From: DASYAN01 sp963727755
GTDB lineage: Bacteria; Chloroflexota; Ktedonobacteria; Ktedonobacterales; Ktedonobacteraceae
DNA: 64,000 nt
Reading direction: 5' to 3'
Assembly (NCBI GenBank): GCA_963727755.1
Contig: CAVSHN010000009.1
Span: 434,001-498,000, forward strand
This document shows, piece by piece, positions 27,442-36,606 of this stretch (position 1 is its first letter; the number at the start of each line of letters is the position of its first letter). The translations under genes were made by a program, and so were the position numbers. The notes under the pieces were generated by a model. It did no database searches, was not told where the DNA came from, and saw only the letters and a program-made list of their open reading frames with translations.

Positions 27442-28924
27442 TCAGGATAATTTTCTTAGGCCTCTTAACCCACGCTCACGTGATGATCCAATACCCATCT
27501 CCTCCCGATACTTCGTCACCGTACGCCGAGCCAGCAGGATACCACGTGCCATAAGTAGGCGAGCTAACTCCTCATCGCTCAAGCGATGATTTGGCTTTTC
27601 AGATTGGATGAGTTCGCGTAACATATCTTTGATACTGAGCGAACCATCAAAGAAATCTGATAAGGGAATAAGGCGACCATTTGGTAACAGGGCATACTTG
27701 TTTGCCGTAGTCCTGCTCACGGTTCCTTCATCTAGGTTCAGGCAAGTTGCCACTTCAGCACGTGTCAGTGGGCGGAGATAACGGATACCTTTTTCTAAAA
27801 ACTCGCGTTGGTAGTCAACGACCATTTGTGCGACACGCTTGAGAGTACACCAGCGTCGGTGGATGCAATCGATAAAGAATTTGGCCTTGTCTCTATGATG
27901 ATGCATATAGCGCTGTAGATCTTTACGCTCTCGCTCGGTCCCTGATTGTCCTTCGGCAGCATTGGGATAGTTTGTCGAGACATCAAAATTGTAGCGAATT
28001 CTCTTCCATCAGCTCAACTTCAAAGCTGCTCTCGCCTTTGCGAATAATCACATCAGGCCGGATGTATGTCACGTTGCTATCCAAGCGTGTGTCAGCCTGA
28101 TAGATATGCGCAGGGAAGGGATGTAGTCTGCTGCGGATATACAGACAAGCTTGACGAATTTCTTTTTCTGAAATCTTTAGTTGACGGGCAATTTCTTGAA
28201 ATTGGTTGTCTCCCAGCTGATCTAGATAGCAGTCAAGGAGTGTATAGATAAGTGGTGGTGGAGCATCTGGCTCACTTAGTGCTCTCAACTGGATAAGCAG
28301 GCACTCGCGCAGGTTGCGGGCTCCTATACCCAGTGGTTCTAAGCTCTGCAACTGGCTGAGAACATATTCGACACGCACAACTGGGACCTTGAGATGATCG
28401 GCAATCTCTGGCAGGTCGACTTCTAGGTATCCTCGTTCGTTGAGATTTCCCACGAGTTGTTCGGCTATCGGGGCATCATCGGGCACTATAAGTGTTTCTA
28501 GCTGTTGAAGTAGCACTTCTGATAGTGTAGGCTTGGTCGGAATACGAACTAAAGGATCATATCCCTCTTCGTTGTCAACTTCTGTAAAGCCATAGTTATC
28601 AATGTCGTAGCATATTTGTCGGTGAGCCCATGGATCTTCAGAGGACTCATAGCGGGCAAGTGATTCTGCCACCTGGTTTTGTGGTTGTGTGCTATGAGTG
28701 AGATGCCCACAAGCTAGACACGTCTGGCTATATGTGGGCGCACCACAACAGAAGCACACATGTTGTTCGGCTACTTCAAGGACAGGATTTTCCGTCTGTT
28801 CCTGGTTAACTGTCCGCTCCAATTCATCTGCTGAGAGATGTAATATTGTACTCGATGTAATCAGCCTTGTGTTGACCCTCAAAACATGATCTGGTTTAGG
28901 CGTTTGTTCCAATCGCATGCACAT
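27442..28924 (-). CDS. rpoN: RNA polymerase sigma-54 factor with zinc ribbon, frameshifted
   Basis: Region I (LITSSTILHLSADELERTVNQEQTENPVLEV) is at aa ~20-52. It is followed by a four-Cys ribbon (CFCCGAPTYSQTCLACG, aa ~57-73) not usual in sigma-54, the core-binding domain (LEPLGIGARNLRECLLIQL), the HTH region and the RpoN box ARRTVTKYREEMGI near the C terminus. The frame changes at 27985-27988: removing one base from the AAAA run joins LQF to DVSTNYPNAAEG, giving one ~490-residue protein. No bacterial enhancer-binding protein is in the window. It follows rnc after 42 bp, likely one operon. Confidence 0.88.
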
Positions 28925-28966
28925 ACCCCCACTTTCCTCTCATTGCCTATTGACTTGACTTTGCTA

Positions 28967-29647
28967 TTAGATCCATCCACGACTGATCAGGGCCCCTCGT
29001 GCGGCTTCCTGCTCTGCGCTCTGCTTGTTGCGTCCCTGTCCCTGACCTGCTACCTGTTCACCAAGCAATACTTCGACAGTGAACTCCCGGTTATGTGATG
29101 GCCCTTCTTGACTTACCAATCGGTAGGAAGGGGTGATTCCTTCATGAGCCTGAGCTAACTCTTGGAAGCGTGACTTATTATCTTTGAATAACCGTTTCTC
29201 AATAATCATATGGGCAATTGGTTTTAGCCGAGGAATAATAAACAGCTGGACGGTACTCAGTCCCTGATCCAGATAAATGGCCCCCAAAATAGCTTCAAAG
29301 GCTGAAGCTAGGACACGTTGTCCCCCACCACTATGTTGTTCACCTTTGCCCATCAACAGAAATTTGCCAAGCTCGATCTCACGGGCAAAATTGGCTAAAG
29401 TCTCTGTTCTGACAAGTACTGCCCGTACGTCAGTTAATTCTCCTTCACTTAAGAGTGGAAATGTGCGGTAGAGGAAATCCGCACTGATCAAGGCAAGGAC
29501 TGAGTCCCCTAGGAATTCCAGACGCTCATTTGAAGTTTGCCCTGCCCCTGCGCTTTCATAAATATAGGACCGATGGGTCAAGGCCAATGTCAGCAACTTA
29601 GGGTCCTGGAAATGAACTCCCAAGATCTTTTCCAATTCTTCGTGCAT
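28967..29647 (-). CDS. rnc: ribonuclease III
   Basis: 226 residues. The RNase III signature NERLEFLGDSVLALI (aa ~40-54) with its catalytic Glu/Asp, a second acidic site (FEAILGAIYLDQG, ~118-130), and a C-terminal double-stranded-RNA-binding domain (FQELAQAHEGITPSYRL ... AEQEAARGAL). Cleaves rRNA precursors and other dsRNA. AGAGG lies upstream of ATG 29647. Confidence 0.96.
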   Translation of the reverse strand: MHEELEKILGVHFQDPKLLTLALTHRSYIYESAGAGQTSNERLEFLGDSVLALISADFLYRTFPLLSEGELTDVRAVLVRTETLANFAREIELGKFLLMGKGEQHSGGGQRVLASAFEAILGAIYLDQGLSTVQLFIIPRLKPIAHMIIEKRLFKDNKSRFQELAQAHEGITPSYRLVSQEGPSHNREFTVEVLLGEQVAGQGQGRNKQSAEQEAARGALISRGWI

Positions 29648-30124
29648 TAATAAACCTCTAATATAATATTTGCTTTGTTGTCTACTTGTAAAGCAATTTC
29701 TGTGATTCGCTGTAAATGAATGCTAGGACCGTGCTATACAAGTACAGGCCAGAGAGCTGATTCAATAGCGGCCAGTAGCCCGCCAGATGTTGGCATTCAG
29801 AGACGTGTCAGATACCCTGACCCTCTGCAATAGTTCCTGAATGATCTTGTATATGTGGCAGCCGTTATTGTAGCGCGTTTTGAGACTAACTGCAACGCTA
29901 AGAGATATCGATGCATCGATAGATCCTGCTGCCAAGCTCAAGGTAATTTAAAAATTCGAGGGATAGGGCCCCGTTCCCTGTCTCTTGCAAGGGCCCCCTT
30001 TGATGTTCTTATTCCGAGTGCCAACGATGCTGTCGCAGCTAGCTACGTATTGGCTCAGGCAGAACTTTTAAAGAGCCTACCAGCTGTAATCTTCTGTCGA
30101 CAATTTCTTCCAAATGTGGTACTT
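29648..30124. other. divergent intergenic region between rnc and rnpB
   Basis: About 480 bp. A plus-strand frame (29855-30211) runs into the RNase P RNA and is not a gene. GGGCCCC occurs twice (about 29967 and 29992) around an 18-nt spacer and could form a stem. No promoter for rnc is obvious. Confidence 0.35.
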
Positions 30125-30130
30125 TATAAT
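30125..30130 (+). promoter_or_regulatory. -10 element of the rnpB promoter
   Basis: Consensus TATAAT, placed 7 bp before the first paired base of RNase P RNA; the -35 is weak. Confidence 0.7.
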
Positions 30131-30136
30131 TCCGGA

Positions 30137-30515
30137 TTTGAGGAAGCAAGGCAATCGCGGGCTCGTGAGCCCGAGGAAAGTCCGAACTCCACAGAGCAAG
30201 ATGCTGGCTAACGGCCAGTGAGGGTGACCTTAAGGAAAGTGCAACAGAAACAAACCGCCCGCAAGGGTAAGGGTGAAATGGTGAGGTAAGGGCTCACCAG
30301 CAGCCAGGTGACTGGTTGGCTGGGCAAACCCCATCTGGAGCAAGACTAAACAGGAGGGTTAGTACACTTGTTGAGTGTATTAGCAGGTTGCTCGCCTGTT
30401 AACCTCCGGGTTGGTCGCTTGAGGCATTGGGTAACTAATGTCCTAGATAGATGATTGCCCCCACTACCATCGAGAGCTGGTAGTGGAACAAAATTCGGCT
30501 TATGGCTTCCTCAAC
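30137..30515 (+). ncRNA. rnpB: RNase P RNA, bacterial type A
   Basis: Catalytic RNA that trims tRNA 5' ends. The outer P1 stem pairs TTGAGGAAGC at the 5' end with GCTTCCTCAA at 30505-30514. The universally conserved CR I block GAGGAAAGTCCGAACTCC (30174-30191) and CAGTGAGGGTGA are present, as are ACAGAAACAAACCGCC, GGTAAGGGTGAAATGGTG and the 3' ACAAAATTCGGCTTATGG (CR V). Length is about 378 nt, normal for type A. Confidence 0.97.
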
Positions 30516-30540
30516 TCCGTCACAATTCATGGCAAAAAGC

Positions 30541-30578
30541 AAAAAAAGACAGGATCACATACTTTCCATGTCTTTTTT
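30541..30578. terminator. rho-independent terminator after rnpB
   Basis: Stem AAAAAAGACA / TGTCTTTTTT with a ~17-nt loop; T-runs on both strands allow it to serve rnpB and the facing gene. Confidence 0.85.
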
Positions 30579-30595
30579 TGCATAGCATCTTTCTG

Positions 30596-30796
30596 TTAGC
30601 TCCTTATGCGATCATGTTCAATGAGCCAGCGGATGAAATCGAGTCGTCGGCTTTCTTCTAGCATCTCGCGATATTCAATTTGCTCAGTAACATGATCTTT
30701 CATATGGATAAGCATTTTTGCTTCAACTTCGCTAAATCCCTTTGAGAGGAGTTGCTGAATTTCGACATCGTTGGTGACATATGAGTGTTCTGCCAT
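30596..30796 (-). CDS. small hypothetical protein
   Basis: 66 residues, mostly helical and charged (QQLLSKGFSEVEAKMLIHMK, MLEESRRLDFIRWLIEHDRI), no Cys and no membrane helix. AGAGGGAG lies about 10 nt before ATG 30796. It faces rnpB across a shared terminator. I do not recognise the family. Good ribosome site and protein-like composition make it likely real. Confidence 0.6.
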   Translation of the reverse strand: MAEHSYVTNDVEIQQLLSKGFSEVEAKMLIHMKDHVTEQIEYREMLEESRRLDFIRWLIEHDRIRS

Positions 30797-31237
30797 AATA
30801 TTACTACTCCCTCTAAATCAATAAAACCTGAAAGGTTTTGAGTGCTGAGCGTTTGCGAGATCTGCAGTGAGAGACCTTGATGCATAGATGTGAGAACACC
30901 TCACAAGATAGACAACGTTTTCTTTTCCCTAAAAAGACTCTTTACCTTTCAGTGCTCTATAGACTCTTCTAAATCGCCAAAACTAAAGCACATCTCTATT
31001 CCCTGAGAATTTGGAACCTTGGCTACTCTTTCCAAATGGGGAGTGTCTAGGGGAAAACTTTCTCTTGTTTATGATAGCACAAAGGTCCCGTTCGCGTCCA
31101 GGTTTGATGATATTCTTCTATTCACTGACGTATAGTGGAGGTTTGCGCTATACATATCTAAAGGGCTCACGATTGCGCGGGTGTCCCGCCGCGATCTAGC
31201 GGATGGCGCCCAATTGATAATCTGTGATGGAAAAAGC
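30797..31237. other. intergenic, no gene recognised
   Basis: About 440 bp between a minus-strand small gene and the 31238 promoter. The short frames in it have no ribosome site. It should contain the promoter of the 30596-30796 gene, but none is clear. Confidence 0.35.
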
Positions 31238-31267
31238 TTGACAACAGTTAAGTCTTGATGGTACAAT
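31238..31267 (+). promoter_or_regulatory. near-consensus sigma-70 promoter
   Basis: TTGACA (31238-31243), 18-bp spacer, TACAAT (31262-31267). It drives a short transcript with a 28-codon ORF and its own terminator. Confidence 0.8.
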
Positions 31268-31296
31268 ATTTCTCAAAGAAAGGAGGTGGTGTGCAG

Positions 31297-31383
31297 ATGG
31301 ATCAACTTAGTTGCTACACAGACAGTACTGTATACTCCCATACCTTCCAGAAGAGAGGGAATGGCTGTTCCTCATTTTTCTAA
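31297..31383 (+). CDS. 28-residue peptide in its own transcription unit
   Basis: The ORF reads MDQLSCYTDSTVYSHTFQKR, then GNGCSSFF. It is preceded by an ideal ribosome site (AAAGGAGGT, 9 nt spacing), a strong promoter 30 bp upstream, and is followed 80 bp later by a terminator (31463-31510). So the unit seems built to express this peptide or the RNA carrying it. Two Cys, Ser/Thr-rich, no signal peptide. No modification gene is adjacent. Function unknown; a leader peptide or small regulatory RNA is the alternative. Confidence 0.5.
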   Translation: MDQLSCYTDSTVYSHTFQKRGNGCSSFF

Positions 31384-31462
31384 ACTTGGCTTTGGTGGCT
31401 GGTGGTGGATCAACATATACTCACTGGTAGATAGTATAGGTAAGCTGCCTGTGTAGCATCCT

Positions 31463-31510
31463 CCAGTGCAAAGGCAAAGCTCGTTTGTCTGCCCTTGCCC
31501 TGGTTTTTTT
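31463..31510 (+). terminator. rho-independent terminator of the 28-codon unit
   Basis: Stem CCAGtGCAAaGGCA / TGCCcTTGCcCTGG (12 pairs, two mismatches), then T7 at 31504-31510. Confidence 0.85.
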
Positions 31511-31590
31511 GTAAACTGACCTATCTTACCGTAGCTCAACAAGCATGAGCAAAGGCCGTTCTGGGTATTTTTTCTACACACCTCTACGAG

Positions 31591-32460
31591 ATGTCTTGCA
31601 GCAAAAGCACAAATAGGATTGAAAGACTTGACATCGAGAAACTACGGCAAACCCTAGACACTATTGTATTCGGCGTAGGGGATCGTTTACTGTATTTACC
31701 GATTGTAGACTCAACAAACATACTGGCGATGAATATGGCTCTTCAAGGTGCCGAGGAAGGGACAGTGGTGCTTACTGATAGCCAGACAGCTGGAAAGGGA
31801 AGACAAGGACGCCGATGGGTAGATATGACAGGGTGTAGTGCCCTCTTATCTACGATACTCCGACCGTTGTTCCCACCACATCTGCTAGTAATGATCGCTG
31901 CACTTGCAGTCGTTGCCGCAATAGCTGACACCTGTGGGATTGCTGCAATGATTAAATGGCCCAATGACATTCTCATTAGAGGCCGCAAGGTCGCAGGCAT
32001 TCTGATCGAAACAAGTCACGATCATCTGGGTCATCTTGTTGCTACTATGGGCATTGGAGTAAATGTCAATGGACACGTTGCTCAGTTCATAGAGACAACA
32101 TCAGAGCAGCCACAATCAATACCCTTTAGGTTGACAGCAATAGCCACAACACTAGAGGAAGAGTGTGGTTATCAGGTAAGCCGCGAAGCTTTCCTTGCCT
32201 ATCTGTTGCGACACCTTGAGCCACAGTATCTAGCGTTACAGCAGGAAGCACAAACTCTACCGATGACCCCCTGTTTGATCTCTCGGTTGATACGAGAGCA
32301 ATGGCGCAATCAACTTTCGACGCTCGGTCAGACCATTCAGGTCCGACAGGGCAATACGATCCTCAGCGGTGTTGCTGAGGATGTGGATGAAAACGGAGAA
32401 CTGCTCCTCCGCTGTCATTCTGGTGAACGTATCAGTATTAGCTGGGGGGACGTTGAATAA
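31591..32460 (+). CDS. birA: biotin--[acetyl-CoA-carboxylase] ligase
   Basis: Attaches biotin to the carboxylase carrier protein through biotinyl-AMP. 289 residues. Biotin/ATP motifs VDSTNILAM, DSQTAGKGRQGRRW (aa ~67-80) and IKWPNDILIRGRKVAGILIE (~127-146), with a C-terminal SH3-like domain. The N-terminal winged-helix repressor domain of E. coli BirA is missing, so this is the single-function type. The ATG at 31591 has no clear ribosome site. greA follows after 76 bp. Confidence 0.93.
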   Translation: MSCSKSTNRIERLDIEKLRQTLDTIVFGVGDRLLYLPIVDSTNILAMNMALQGAEEGTVVLTDSQTAGKGRQGRRWVDMTGCSALLSTILRPLFPPHLLVMIAALAVVAAIADTCGIAAMIKWPNDILIRGRKVAGILIETSHDHLGHLVATMGIGVNVNGHVAQFIETTSEQPQSIPFRLTAIATTLEEECGYQVSREAFLAYLLRHLEPQYLALQQEAQTLPMTPCLISRLIREQWRNQLSTLGQTIQVRQGNTILSGVAEDVDENGELLLRCHSGERISISWGDVE

Positions 32461-32536
32461 CGCCCCTACCTGCAACGGTGAACATAGTGCGGGAGGGTAT
32501 CACTCCCACTAGAATAAACGGAGAGGAAAAAAGAAC

Positions 32537-33001
32537 ATGGAGTCACAACAAGTATTCCTCACTACAGACGGCCTAGAGCGTGCAATGAGCCTGCTCGAGT
32601 TTCTACGCACCACTAAACGTGCCGAGGTCGCACAATATCTGCATGATGCCAAAGAATCTGGCGATGTAATCGACAATGCAGCTTATGAAGAAGCTAAGAC
32701 CGAACACGCCCTTTTGGAAGAGCGTATCTATGAGTTAGAACAGATGGTGGCAAGAGCGCAGTTGATACAGCCAGTTAGTACGGGAGTTGTCTCACTTGGC
32801 TCCGTCGTCCATCTTGTGACAAGTGATGATCGTGAGTATAAGTACAAGATAGTTGGCGCGTTTGAAGCAGATCCAAGTGCAGGGCGTATTTCTAACGAAT
32901 CTCCTGTTGGAAAAGCTCTCCTCGGTCATCACATCAATGATTTGGTGATTGTCTCAACACCAGGAGGCGTCAAGGAATACACCATTCTTTCCATCGCATA
33001 A
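32537..33001 (+). CDS. greA: transcription elongation factor GreA
   Basis: 154 residues. Coiled-coil N-terminal domain with the acidic tip AKESGDVIDNAAYEEAKTEHALLEERI (only its central part quoted by family) and a C-terminal FKBP-like domain (ISNESPVGKALLGHHINDLV). It stimulates cleavage of backtracked RNA by RNA polymerase. GGAGAGGAAAAAAG lies upstream of ATG 32537. Confidence 0.93.
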   Translation: MESQQVFLTTDGLERAMSLLEFLRTTKRAEVAQYLHDAKESGDVIDNAAYEEAKTEHALLEERIYELEQMVARAQLIQPVSTGVVSLGSVVHLVTSDDREYKYKIVGAFEADPSAGRISNESPVGKALLGHHINDLVIVSTPGGVKEYTILSIA

Positions 33002-33382
33002 AGTCCTCCCTAAAAAGGATGGCCTGCATCCATTTGCTTGATGACAACGTGCCCCTATACATCTAAAGCCAGAGGTATTCGCAGATTCGCATGCGGTCAA
33101 GAGGCCCCCACTTTTTCAAGTGGGGGCATGCGAACAAAAGTCTCCTGGGTTTTTCTCCTAAAAAAGGCCCTCCTGCAAGGGAACTGTTATGGCAGGGTTT
33201 GTCCCTGTGCTCAAGTCCCAAGAAAGGAATGCTCATTCATCCCCTGACTAAGGCAGGTGGGCCCTTCTTGAATTGACGTGATGAGCGGGAAATACGCGTA
33301 CAACGATATTCTCTTTTCCACACTATGCAAGACAGCGGAAGAATAGTGAGATTCCATCGGATATTGGGTAGAGGTTGGTGTT
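33002..33382. other. intergenic with a large inverted repeat
   Basis: Short frames here are overlapping and unsupported. The main structure is the hairpin at 33086-33134. A 30-bp block (about 33144-33173, CTGGGTTTTTCTCCTAAAAA) recurs upstream of ftsH. GGATG-GCCTG-CATCC just after the greA stop (about 33018-33032) could be a weak terminator stem. Confidence 0.45.
33086..33134. repeat. nested inverted repeat
   Basis: Outer arms TTCGCATGC (33086-33094) and GCATGCGAA (33126-33134); inner perfect 10-bp stem GCCCCCACTT / AAGTGGGGGC (33104-33113 and 33118-33127) with a 4-nt loop. The two stems compete by 2 nt. No T-run follows. It could be a terminal hairpin of a small element. Confidence 0.6.
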
Positions 33383-34090
33383 GTGAATAATTGGAAACAA
33401 ACACTAGAGCACTTCCTTGATCTTTGCTTTCCTCCGCATTGCGTTACTTGCAAGAAAAGTGGTCAGATCTTCTGCTCCTCCTGTTATGCTAGTATTCAAC
33501 TCTTGTCTCCACCCTTTTGCAAGCATTGCCATGCTCCTCTTGCACCAGACAATTTCTGCCGGAAGTGCGCCGACCATCCACTACAGCTCAGCGGCCTGCG
33601 GATGGTGAATGCATATCAAGAGCCACTTCGCTCATGCATTCACGCGTTCAAGTATAGTGGAAATAAACGGCTGGCTCGACCATTAGGTACACTACTAGTA
33701 CAGGCCTATAAGCGAACTGGATTGGTAGCAGATATGATTATTCCAGTACCACTCCACACGGAACGATTGCGACAGCGAGGTTATAACCAAGCACAACTTC
33801 TGGCAGAGGTCTGCTCTGCTGAATTAGGCCTCCCATTAGATATCTCTCTGCTGACTCGCGTCCGCGCTACGGCTGCCCAGGTAGCTCTCTCTAGGCATGA
33901 ACGGTGGAAGAATGTGGCAGGAGCATTTCTTTTGCATCCAAAGTCTAATCCCAGAGCACTCTACAAGCGCAATATTCTGCTCATAGACGATGTCTGCACT
34001 ACTGGAGCGACCTTAGAGGCCTGTGCTGCACCTTTATTTGCAGCAGGAGCAAACACAGTATGGGGACTAGTACTAGCACGTCGTCTGTGA
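33383..34090 (+). CDS. comF: ComF-family phosphoribosyltransferase-like protein
   Basis: 235 residues. N-terminal zinc region with paired Cys (CVTCKKSG...FCSSC, FCKHCHAPL, FCRKCADHP), then a PRTase fold with ILLIDDVCTTGATLEAC (aa ~193) and the VPLHTERLRQRGYNQAQLLAE block. ComF proteins take part in DNA uptake in competent bacteria; whether this organism is competent is unknown. Start is GTG 33383, with AGAGG upstream. Confidence 0.9.
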   Translation: MNNWKQTLEHFLDLCFPPHCVTCKKSGQIFCSSCYASIQLLSPPFCKHCHAPLAPDNFCRKCADHPLQLSGLRMVNAYQEPLRSCIHAFKYSGNKRLARPLGTLLVQAYKRTGLVADMIIPVPLHTERLRQRGYNQAQLLAEVCSAELGLPLDISLLTRVRATAAQVALSRHERWKNVAGAFLLHPKSNPRALYKRNILLIDDVCTTGATLEACAAPLFAAGANTVWGLVLARRL

Positions 34091-34240
34091 TCCAGCTTTT
34101 TCCCACTCAGACTACTAACGAAAGGGCTGTAAGCCACAAACCTGAGTCGCTGCGTTCCAAGTGTACAGAAGAGATAGGTAGCCATCAGGGAGAATGAGCC
34201 CGCACAAAAAACATTCTCTAAGGTGTCCATGGACATGTGC

Positions 34241-34246
34241 TATAAT
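34241..34246 (+). promoter_or_regulatory. extended -10 promoter upstream of ftsH
   Basis: TGTGC TATAAT, about 168 bp before ftsH; -35 weak. The implied leader holds the CTGGGTTTTTCTTCTAAAAA block (about 34344-34364) shared with the region after greA. Confidence 0.55.
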
Positions 34247-34413
34247 ATTGGGCACAACAAAATAGCTTTATTGCAACCGCAAAGGGTTATATTACCTATA
34301 CTTTGGGACTTTGACACAGTGATCCGGAATTGAGCAAGAGTTTTCTGGGTTTTTCTTCTAAAAAGATCCTCCCAAAAAACGGATAACAACAGAATAGAAA
34401 GGAGGGTAGGAGT

Positions 34414-36258
34414 GTGCTCTCGCATAGGAGATGGCTTAGAGTAAGCATTTTCTGGCTCCTAGCCATACTGGTTCTCTTTCTGATTATAGTATATGTCCTT
34501 TGGCCACAGCCATACACCAAATCTACCAATGTTTCAACTATCCTCACGCATATCAAAGCTGATATGAAGAAAAATCAACAAGATGTTTTGACAGTTGAAA
34601 ACGGCACTCTCATTCTCACTAGGGGAAAAACGGTCAATGCCCCGCAAGAAACTGCAACAATTAATGATAGCTTTGACATTACAAGTGTACTCCAAAATAA
34701 TAAGATCGATTACACAAATACCCACCACCTGACGCTCCAATATGAGAATTCCAGTCCCATCTGGGACCGACTGAGAACTCTTCTTGCTAATATGATCCCC
34801 TTTCTCTTCTTCAGCCTACTGATAATCTTCAACTTGCATCAATCGCAGGGCAATAATAATCAAGCAGTATCATTTGGCAAAAGTCGCGCCCGTATGTTCA
34901 TGGGTAGCAAGCAAACGCTAACATTTGCTGATATTGCAGGAATTGATGGAGCTAAGCAAGAATTGCAGGAGATTGTTGAATTTTTGAGATATCCAGCAAA
35001 GTTTCTAGCCCTCGGAGCACGCATTCCCAAAGGATTGTTACTTGTCGGCCCGCCAGGAACCGGTAAAACTCTCATTTCTCGCGCCGTAGCAGGTGAAGCA
35101 GGGGTACCGTTTTTCAGTATCAGCGGTTCTGAGTTTGTGGAGATGATTGTCGGTGTCGGAGCAAGTCGCGTGAGTAATCTCTTTGAGCAGGCTAAGCGCA
35201 CCAGTCCATGCATTGTTTTCGTCGATGAAATTGATGCAGTTGGTCGCCAACGAGGAGCAGGTCTAGGTGGTTCACATGACGAACGCGAGCAAACACTGAA
35301 CCAGATTCTGGTCGAGATGGATGGCTTCGATACGAATACTAATGTCATTGTCATTGCCGCAACTAACCATCCTGATGTACTTGACCCCGCTCTTCTACGC
35401 CCTGGACGTTTTGATCGCCAGATAGTACTAGACCGTCCTGACATTCGAGGGCGCACATCTATCCTAGAAGTCCATGCCAGAGATAAGCCTCTGGAGGAAA
35501 ATGTCTCGCTAGAGGTACTGGCCAAGCAAACGCCCGGTTTCTCGGGAGCAGACCTAGCCAACCTGCTCAACGAGGCCGCTATACTAGCGGCACGACGTAA
35601 TAAGCACAAGATTGGGATGAGTGAGATGGAAGAGGCTATTGACCGTGTGGTTGCTGGTCCAGCCCGCAAGAGCCGTATTATCAGCGAACGAGAGAAAGCA
35701 ATTACAGCGTACCATGAAATGGGACATGCTCTAGTAGCACGCATGCTACCGAATACTGATCCAGTGCACAAAGTATCGATTCTAGCACGAGGTCAGGCTG
35801 GCGGCTTTACTATGCTCTTACCGACAGAAGATCGTTACCTATGGAGCAAGTCACAGTTTGAAGATATGCTGGCCTATGCATTGGGTGGCCATGTAGCCGA
35901 ACTACTCATTTTTGGAGAAGTCACAACTGGTGCCTCTAATGATATAGAGCATGTTACCAAGACAGCCCGTTCAATGGTCACCGAATATGGTATGAGTAAG
36001 CGCATTGGTCCCCTAGCACTAGGGCATAAGGATGATCTGGTTTTTCTGGGCCGCGACTTTGGCGAACAGCGCAACTACAGCGAACAAACAGCTTGCGAGA
36101 TCGACGAAGAAATACGCAGCATTGTTCAGGTAGCCTTCGACAAGGCCTATCATATTCTCGAGCAAAATAAGACGCGCTTGATCATGATTAGTGAGCGCTT
36201 GATCAAAGAGGAAACTCTAGAAGGCCCTCTCTTCGAATTCTCTCTTCAACGAACCTGA
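34414..36258 (+). CDS. ftsH: ATP-dependent zinc metalloprotease FtsH
   Basis: Membrane AAA+ protease of 614 residues. Two membrane helices (aa ~10-30 and ~127-142) flank a short outside domain. Walker A GPPGTGKT (~212), Walker B IVFVDEIDAVG (~267), arginine-finger region PALLRPGRFDRQ, and the zinc motif HEMGH (~433; most members have HEAGH). It degrades misfolded membrane and some cytosolic proteins. Start is GTG 34414 behind AAAGGAGGGTAGGAGT. The frame is intact. Confidence 0.96.
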   Translation: MLSHRRWLRVSIFWLLAILVLFLIIVYVLWPQPYTKSTNVSTILTHIKADMKKNQQDVLTVENGTLILTRGKTVNAPQETATINDSFDITSVLQNNKIDYTNTHHLTLQYENSSPIWDRLRTLLANMIPFLFFSLLIIFNLHQSQGNNNQAVSFGKSRARMFMGSKQTLTFADIAGIDGAKQELQEIVEFLRYPAKFLALGARIPKGLLLVGPPGTGKTLISRAVAGEAGVPFFSISGSEFVEMIVGVGASRVSNLFEQAKRTSPCIVFVDEIDAVGRQRGAGLGGSHDEREQTLNQILVEMDGFDTNTNVIVIAATNHPDVLDPALLRPGRFDRQIVLDRPDIRGRTSILEVHARDKPLEENVSLEVLAKQTPGFSGADLANLLNEAAILAARRNKHKIGMSEMEEAIDRVVAGPARKSRIISEREKAITAYHEMGHALVARMLPNTDPVHKVSILARGQAGGFTMLLPTEDRYLWSKSQFEDMLAYALGGHVAELLIFGEVTTGASNDIEHVTKTARSMVTEYGMSKRIGPLALGHKDDLVFLGRDFGEQRNYSEQTACEIDEEIRSIVQVAFDKAYHILEQNKTRLIMISERLIKEETLEGPLFEFSLQRT

Positions 36259-36606
36259 CGAGCGATACAATAGTCCCTCAATATTAGTAGGTATTTCAGA
36301 CAATAACGGAGAACAAAAACCACTTCCGATCCCTGGTGCCACATGTTCGCTGCTGCCGCAATTGCAACCTCCACATGTGAATGAAGCGAAAAAGCACTGA
36401 GTTGGTTTCGAGGATAAACTACCTCCCAGATACACACCATTCCCAGGGCCCTTCCACCAAGACAGACTTGTGTGCCTAGGCACCACATAGTACAATGAGA
36501 CTATCGAGGGGTTTCTGGTGTTCTATTCCTCAGTCAGGAAGACAAGTTTAGGAAGGCACCACACCACCTAGAACCTATTTCTCATTCCACAGAAAGGCAT
36601 ATCTTC
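36259..36606. other. intergenic, no gene recognised
   Basis: About 350 bp. A Cys/Gly-rich minus-strand frame (to 36217) starts only with TTG, lacks a ribosome site and overlaps the end of ftsH, so I do not call it. The region should hold the argJ promoter. Confidence 0.35.

Noticed and set aside
29855..30211. 118-codon frame upstream of and into rnpB
   Set aside because: It overlaps the conserved RNase P RNA core and lacks a ribosome site.
36217..36495. Cys/Gly-rich minus-strand peptide that could be a RiPP precursor
   Set aside because: Only a TTG start, no ribosome site, overlaps ftsH and has no modification genes nearby.
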